Of a stretch of 64,000 nucleotides of DNA, positions 59,692 to 64,000 are shown one piece after another. Source of the DNA: JACDAL01 sp963849115 (GTDB lineage: Bacteria; Actinomycetota; CADDZG01; WHSQ01). The translations under genes and the position numbers were made by a program. The notes under the pieces were generated by a model. That model saw only the letters and a list, made by a program, of their open reading frames with translations. It did not search any database and was not told where the DNA came from. The DNA lies in contig CAWKGK010000003.1 in NCBI GenBank assembly GCA_963849115.1, positions 62,001-126,000 of the forward strand, in the 5' to 3' direction. Each line of letters starts with the position of its first letter. The stretch's first letter is position 1.

Positions 59692-60699
59692 TTAGTCGCG
59701 CAGCCGGCCCCCCAGGAACTCGATCATCGCCAATGCCGCCTCCGAGTCGTTCGCCAGCGCCTTCTGGACCTCCTCTCTCGAGACGGCCGCGCAGCGCAGG
59801 TTCGACTCCGCCACCACGCTCGCCCGGCGGACGTGTCCCTCGAGGACGGCTCCCTCGCCGAGGAGCCCGCTGTCGCTGTGACGCTGCAGCATCCGGCCCC
59901 CACGTTCCACGCGGGCAGAGCCTTCGATGATGACGAACAACTCGCTCGCCTGTTCACCCTCGGTGATCACCAAGTCGCCTTCGGAGAAGGTGCGCTCAGT
60001 CCCCACAGCTCGGAGCGCGTCGAGCAGGTGGCCGGCCGGCGGGGGCGGTGCTTCGGTGGGCAAGAGCCCCTGGTAGCGGCCGCCGTGAAAAAGCAGGGGC
60101 TGCCCCGTACCCCAGCGGGCGTGCTCGACCCGGCCCAGGAACAGCGCGTGGTCACCGCCCCAATAGGTCTTCTCCACCCGCGCCACGAGATGGGCGATGG
60201 CCCCCTCGATCAGTGGCGTTGCGCGAATGAGCTCGAAGGTCGGGTCGGGCCCGGCCGTCTTCTGCCGTCCGGCGAAGCGGTCGGAAAGCCCGCCCTGGTC
60301 TTCTGAGAGGACGTTGACCCCGTAGGTCCGGCCCACGTGAAGCAAGCGGTGCATCTTGGAACGCCTATCCACGCCGACCACGACCAGGGGTGGCTTCAGG
60401 GACACCGACATGAAGGCGTTTGCAGTCATGCCGTGCACCTGGCCGCCCACTTCGGTAGTGATAATCGTGACTCCGGTGGCGAACATGCCGAGGATTCGCC
60501 GCAGCTCGAGCGAGGGGTCGGCGTCCGGGTCGGCGCCGGTGTCGAGGTCCTCGAGCTCGGGGATGTCTTCGAACGGGTTCTCGGCGCTGGCGTCGGGGTG
60601 TCCGCCGACCACGGAAACGGAGGGCACGGGAAGCTGGAACTCGGACGGCCCACCGTCGAGCTCGGGGGGCTCTTGCTGCTCAGGCCTCCTGTCGCTCAT
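59692..60699 (-). CDS. flavin reductase fused to cyclic-nucleotide-binding domain
   Basis: The 335 residues comprise a disordered acidic N-terminus, a flavin reductase/HpaC-like domain (about 60-215; GMFATGVTIITTEVGGQVHG, ANAFMSVSLKPPLVVVGVD, NVLSEDQ) and a cyclic-nucleotide-binding domain (about 225-335; FSEGDLVITEGEQASELFVI, GLLGEGAVLEG, RRASVVAESNLRCAAVSREE). HpaC-type reductases make free FMNH2/FADH2 for a monooxygenase. The fusion is unusual and suggests allosteric control by cAMP/cGMP or loss of nucleotide binding. It converges on the GcvT fusion. ATG with AAAGGG. Confidence 0.85.
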   Translation of the reverse strand: MSDRRPEQQEPPELDGGPSEFQLPVPSVSVVGGHPDASAENPFEDIPELEDLDTGADPDADPSLELRRILGMFATGVTIITTEVGGQVHGMTANAFMSVSLKPPLVVVGVDRRSKMHRLLHVGRTYGVNVLSEDQGGLSDRFAGRQKTAGPDPTFELIRATPLIEGAIAHLVARVEKTYWGGDHALFLGRVEHARWGTGQPLLFHGGRYQGLLPTEAPPPPAGHLLDALRAVGTERTFSEGDLVITEGEQASELFVIIEGSARVERGGRMLQRHSDSGLLGEGAVLEGHVRRASVVAESNLRCAAVSREEVQKALANDSEAALAMIEFLGGRLRD

Positions 60700-60716
60700 C
60701 CCTTTTCGCACGAAAC

Positions 60717-61157
60717 CTAGTGCCCTGCGGGGCGCTCCCAGCCTGCCATGACCCGGGGCTTCCAGTTCTCGCCCACGGCCTCCGAGTTCTCCACCCACGG
60801 TCCCAACAGGGGCTGGCGGAACTTGGCGTTGGCCCGCTTTAGCTGGATTCCATAGGAGTTGCCCGACAGCAGATGCGCCATCAGGACCTTGCGGGCGATC
60901 TCGTCCTCCCGACCCGCGGGGATGTCGAAGTGGATCTTCAGAAAGGCGTTGGAGTAGCGATCGAAGACCGCCGGCACGCCATCCTCCTCGAGCAACTCGA
61001 TGTCCTCGAGCCAATTGAGGTCCCTGCCGGGAGTCACGGCCATCAGGTCGATGCCGTCCACCTCTGCGAGGTCGTGCTGATAGGGGAACGAATGTCCCGC
61101 CATAGCCTCGGCGTCGAGAGTGGCGGGCTGGGGCCTGTCGTCACGCTCAGGGGCCAT
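60717..61157 (-). CDS. small protein of unknown function coupled to GlxD
   Basis: The 146-residue product begins MAPERDDRPQPATL and has LNWLEDIELLEEDGVPAVFD, KIHFDIPAGREDEIARKVLM and LLGPWVENSEAVGENWKPRV. No membrane segment or known domain is seen. Its ATG shares a base with the glxD stop (TGATG), so the two are coupled and it is likely a subunit or partner. A flavin-reductase fusion gene follows after 17 nt. Confidence 0.7.
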   Translation of the reverse strand: MAPERDDRPQPATLDAEAMAGHSFPYQHDLAEVDGIDLMAVTPGRDLNWLEDIELLEEDGVPAVFDRYSNAFLKIHFDIPAGREDEIARKVLMAHLLSGNSYGIQLKRANAKFRQPLLGPWVENSEAVGENWKPRVMAGWERPAGH

Positions 61158-62554
61158 CAGCTGTGCCCCCCGTTGGTGACGTACTTCTCGAGCATGGCTC
61201 TGATCTCTTCCAGGGTGCGCTCCTCGCTTACGCCCGGCGTGTAGCTGGTGCCCGCCAGCGGCACCTTGGCCATAGCCGCGGCCTCCATTGTCAGGGCGCA
61301 GAGGTCCTCGGGCTCGAGGCTGTGGACGTCGGTCTTGCCGCATGCCCTGGCGATCATCTGGAGCTCCATCGTCATGGCGGTGAGGAGGTTGTAGACGCGC
61401 CCGGCGGCCTCGTCGACGTCCAGGCGCTTGCGCAGCTCGGGGTCCTGAGTCGTGATCCCGACGGGGCAGCGGCCCGTGTGGCAGTGGTAGCACTTCCCCG
61501 CCGGCACACCCACGGTGCCCTCGTAGTCGGTGACTCCGGGGATCTCCTTGTTGCAGTTGAGCGCCATCAGAGCGGTCGTTCCGATCGCCACCGCCTTGGC
61601 GCCCAGAGACAGGCACTTGGCGACATCGGCGCCGTTTCGGATTCCGCCTGCTACCACGAGGTCGATGTCGTCGAGCAGGCCGACGTCCTCGAGCGCGCGG
61701 CGCGCCTCGGGGATCGCGGCCATGAGCGGGATGCCGGTCTCTTCGGTGGCGGTGTGCGGACCGGCGCCGGTGCTGCCCTCGGCGCCGTCGAGGTAGATGA
61801 TGTCGGGCCCGCACTTGGCGGCCATGCGGATGTCGTCGTAGACGCGCGCGGCCCCCAGCTTGAGCTGGATCGGTATTCGGTAGTCGGTCGCTTCACGGAT
61901 CTCCTGCACCTTCAGGGAGAGGTCGTCCGGGCCGAGCCAGTCGGGATGACGGGCGGGGGAACGCTGATCGATCCCGGGTGGAAGCGAGCGCATCTCGGCC
62001 ACTTGCTCGGTGACCTTCTGGCCCATGAGGTGGCCGCCGAGGCCTACCTTGCAGCCCTGTCCGATGAAGAACTCACAGGCGTCGGCGAGCATGAGGTGAT
62101 GGGGGTTGAAGCCGTACCGGCTCTGGATGTTCTGGTAGTACCACTTGGTCGAGAGCTCTCTTTCGGGCGGGATCATTCCGCCCTCTCCCGAGCAGGTTGC
62201 GGTGCCGGCCATGGATGCGCCCTTGGCTAGCGCCATCTTCGCCTCCAGCGAGAGCGCACCGAAGCTCATGCCGGTGATGTAGATGGGGATGTCGAGCTCG
62301 ATGGGGTTCTTGGCGAAGCGGGCGCCGAGCACGGTCTTGGTTTCGCACTTCTCCCGGTAACCCTCGATCACAAACCGAGTCAGCGTGCCGGGGAGGAACA
62401 TGAGCTGGTCCCAGTGCGGAATCGGCTTGAACATGGAGAAGCCGCGCATGCGGTAGCGGCCGAGCTCGGACTTTATGTGGATGTCGTTGATGACCTCGGG
62501 TGTGAAGATGCGGCTGTGCCCGAGAATGGATTTGCTGGAGAGATCGTCCTCCAC
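61157..62554 (-). CDS. glxD: GlxD-like glutamate-synthase FMN-binding subunit
   Basis: The 465-residue protein resembles the central FMN barrel of glutamate synthase and N-methylglutamate synthase subunits: IYITGMSFGALSLEAKMALA, CSGEGGMIPPE, GQGCKVGLGGHLMGQKV, LGAARVYDDIRMAAKCGPDI and the cluster motif CYHCHTGRCPVGITTQDP near 370. GTG at 62554 with AAGGGGG upstream fits family lengths. With GlxC and GlxB it forms a split complex that moves ammonia from glutamine amide to an acceptor. Confidence 0.93.
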   Translation of the reverse strand: MEDDLSSKSILGHSRIFTPEVINDIHIKSELGRYRMRGFSMFKPIPHWDQLMFLPGTLTRFVIEGYREKCETKTVLGARFAKNPIELDIPIYITGMSFGALSLEAKMALAKGASMAGTATCSGEGGMIPPERELSTKWYYQNIQSRYGFNPHHLMLADACEFFIGQGCKVGLGGHLMGQKVTEQVAEMRSLPPGIDQRSPARHPDWLGPDDLSLKVQEIREATDYRIPIQLKLGAARVYDDIRMAAKCGPDIIYLDGAEGSTGAGPHTATEETGIPLMAAIPEARRALEDVGLLDDIDLVVAGGIRNGADVAKCLSLGAKAVAIGTTALMALNCNKEIPGVTDYEGTVGVPAGKCYHCHTGRCPVGITTQDPELRKRLDVDEAAGRVYNLLTAMTMELQMIARACGKTDVHSLEPEDLCALTMEAAAMAKVPLAGTSYTPGVSEERTLEEIRAMLEKYVTNGGHS

Positions 62555-62568
62555 GCTTGCCGGCCCCC

Positions 62569-63363
62569 TTAAATAACGAGCTTGCGCTCGTGCGGCTCGA
62601 GACTGTCGTAGTTGTAAAGCTGCTTTCCGCACACGAACTTCTGGAACGAGTCGGGTTTGTCGAGCCCGTAGATTGAGAACTTGCGGTCGATGAACTCGGT
62701 GTCTGAGTCGTTCCATTCCCCTTCGACACAGTCGATGCCCAAGGACTTGACCCTGCCCGCCACGTAGATCGTGCCGTCGTACATGGAGTCGCCGAGGCCC
62801 GGCCCCGCGTCTCCGCAGATGATCTGGTGGCCGCGCTGCATCATGAAGGCGGTCATGGCGCCGGCGTCGCCGCCGACCATGATCGTGCCGCCCTTTTGGT
62901 CGACGCCGGTGCGGGCACCCACGTTGCCCGTGATGACCAGGTCACCCCCGCGGATGGCGGCACCGGTGAGAGAGCCGGCGTTTTTCTCTATGAAGACCAC
63001 TCCCGACATCATGTTCTCGCACACAGACCACCCCACCCGGCCGGTCACCACGACCTCGGGACCGTCGATCAGTCCCAGACCGAAATAACCGAGGCTTCCT
63101 TCGATGCGCAGGTTGCAGCGCGTGAGGAGGCCCACGGCGATGGAGTGCTTGGCGGCGGGGTTGCGGAGCGTGACGTCGCCGATACCCTCCTCGTAGAGCA
63201 GCCAGCGCAGCTCCAGATTGATCTCGCGAGTGCTGAGCCCGGTGGCGTCGAAGGAAGCACGGCCTTGTTCGATGTCTGAAATCCTGGGGACTTCTGCGTG
63301 AGGCTCACTAAGTCCCCGGGCGTCGTACTTGGTGCGCCGCTCCCGCTCGTCTACCGTGACCAC
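62569..63363 (-). CDS. glxC: GlxC-like glutamate-synthase GXGXG-domain subunit
   Basis: The 264-residue protein is the beta-helix part of the split glutamate synthase: the repeating GXGXG-type coils TRCNLRIEGSLGYFGLGLID, SVCENMMSGVVFIEKNAGS, GGDLVITGNVGARTGVDQKG, GTIMVGGDAGAM and GDAGPGLGDSMYDGTIYVAG. The C-terminus ends FQKFVCGKQLYNYDSL. GTG at 63363 overlaps the glxB stop. The helix channels or positions ammonia between amidotransferase and FMN subunits. Confidence 0.92.
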   Translation of the reverse strand: MVTVDERERRTKYDARGLSEPHAEVPRISDIEQGRASFDATGLSTREINLELRWLLYEEGIGDVTLRNPAAKHSIAVGLLTRCNLRIEGSLGYFGLGLIDGPEVVVTGRVGWSVCENMMSGVVFIEKNAGSLTGAAIRGGDLVITGNVGARTGVDQKGGTIMVGGDAGAMTAFMMQRGHQIICGDAGPGLGDSMYDGTIYVAGRVKSLGIDCVEGEWNDSDTEFIDRKFSIYGLDKPDSFQKFVCGKQLYNYDSLEPHERKLVI

Positions 63364-64000
63364 ACCAGCACCTGGTTCTCGTAGGGGTCGCTGGTGTCGA
63401 TCTCGCGGTCGAGGATGGCGCGGATGGCGATCTCCTCGGAGGCCATGGCCACGAGATCGTCGGACTCGTAGAGGACCAGGGGCTTGGCCGCCATCTCGTC
63501 CTTGGCCATGCCCAGGCTGTCCTGGGTCACGGCCATGTAGGTGAAGACGCCGTCGAGGTCGTCGAGGCTATCGTTCATCGCTTCCTGCAGCGAGCGCCCG
63601 TCGGCCATCTTCTCGGCTAGGTACACGGCGATGATCTCGGAGTCACATTCGGACTGGAAGCGATGTCCCGAGTTTTCGAGCCGCCTCCGCCAGCGGAAGT
63701 AGTTGGTGAGCTGGCCGTTGTGGACAACCGCCACGTCCGAGAACGGGTAGGCCCAGTAGGGGTGGGCCCCGGAGATGTCCACGTCGGACTCGGTGGCCAT
63801 GCGGACGTGTCCGATCGCGTGGGTGCCTTCGAAGCCTTCGAGGTTGTACTGCTCGGAGACTTCGGCCGCGTCTCCGAGATCTTTGATGATCTCCAGAGAG
63901 TGGCCCAGCGAGAGCACCTCGCAACCGGGAATGTCCTCGAGATAATCGGTGAGCGACTTGATGTCGCCTTCATAGCGAACCCGGGCGCGGTAGGCGTACT
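63351..64000 (-). CDS. glxB: GlxB-like class II glutamine amidotransferase (5' end beyond window)
   Basis: The visible part (about 216 residues) has the Ntn-type glutaminase features: GTHAIGHVRMATESDVD, HPYWAYPFSDVAVVHNGQLT, and ECDSEIIAVYLAEKMADG with the conserved Asp/Glu near the amide pocket. The N-terminal Cys nucleophile lies beyond the right edge, so activity cannot be checked. It is the first of glxB-glxC-glxD and overlaps glxC by 13 nt. In N-methylglutamate synthase (MgsABC) this subunit supplies ammonia. Confidence 0.93.
   Translation of the reverse strand, partial: YAYRARVRYEGDIKSLTDYLEDIPGCEVLSLGHSLEIIKDLGDAAEVSEQYNLEGFEGTHAIGHVRMATESDVDISGAHPYWAYPFSDVAVVHNGQLTNYFRWRRRLENSGHRFQSECDSEIIAVYLAEKMADGRSLQEAMNDSLDDLDGVFTYMAVTQDSLGMAKDEMAAKPLVLYESDDLVAMASEEIAIRAILDREIDTSDPYENQVLVWSR

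Overview
The window is a high-GC bacterial chromosome segment, most likely from an uncultured Actinomycetota. The support is a mycothiol-conjugate amidase (Mca), a clpS-DUF2017 pair, a DUF3152 metalloprotease, tandem DUF1990 proteins, a class II DAHP synthase and frequent GTG/TTG starts. I cannot place it below phylum. I see no rRNA, tRNA, CRISPR array, transposase or prophage. Most of the window is densely packed housekeeping DNA with ATGA-type stop/start overlaps.

Layout. 1-2336: a cyclase/AAA signalling gene (minus strand), cut by the window edge and carrying an apparent frameshift. 2432-6413: an unknown gene, then purA-purD-purE (minus strand, start/stop overlaps) and dodecin. 6567-10447: a Pro-Glu-repeat membrane protein, a small membrane protein, a DUF255 thioredoxin-like protein and ArfB. 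10448-14918: a glycosyltransferase, a UvrA-like ABC protein and a VOC protein. 15272-21379: a secreted barrel protein, membrane proteins, an FtsH-like AAA protease, Mca and threonine ammonia-lyase. 21413-23534: DAHP synthase, then YajQ followed 1 nt later by a short SelW/Rdx-type gene whose CxxC motif reads Cys-x-x-TGA, a probable selenoprotein. 23818-27131: two secreted CAP-domain proteins (the second behind a c-di-GMP-I riboswitch), a solute-binding lipoprotein, an RHH-like protein and DUF3152. 27208-38231: 6-phosphogluconolactonase, patatin, aldo-keto reductase, TerC, SDRs, arginase, DUF1990 pair, acetyltransferase, YchF-like GTPase, DUF2231 and endonuclease IV. 38239-45233: DUF2017 and ClpS, then a sigma factor, a small membrane protein and a type II fatty-acid operon (fabD, carrier-like domain, fabH, fabG, acpP, fabF, acpS). 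45341-50320: an unknown protein, 6-phosphogluconate dehydrogenase, PruA, FetAB-like exporter and a VOC protein. 50455-54172: LutCBA lactate oxidation genes, a USP-like protein and a zinc-ribbon membrane protein.

54307-64000 is the most distinctive block: an APC permease, an acyl-CoA-dehydrogenase-fold protein without the usual C-terminal catalytic Glu motif, and a DUF1989-GcvT fusion on the plus strand, facing a flavin reductase fused to a cyclic-nucleotide-binding domain, a small unknown protein and GlxD-GlxC-GlxB glutamate-synthase-like subunits on the minus strand. I infer a tetrahydrofolate-linked catabolic route for a methylated amine or amino compound, with nitrogen passing through glutamate/glutamine chemistry. 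The substrate is not known.

Intergenic DNA holds several repeated elements: a ~120-bp repeat seen twice, two families of terminator-like hairpins seen twice each, a shared 19-bp sequence upstream of two unrelated genes, and a compact four-stem structure at 36767-36843.
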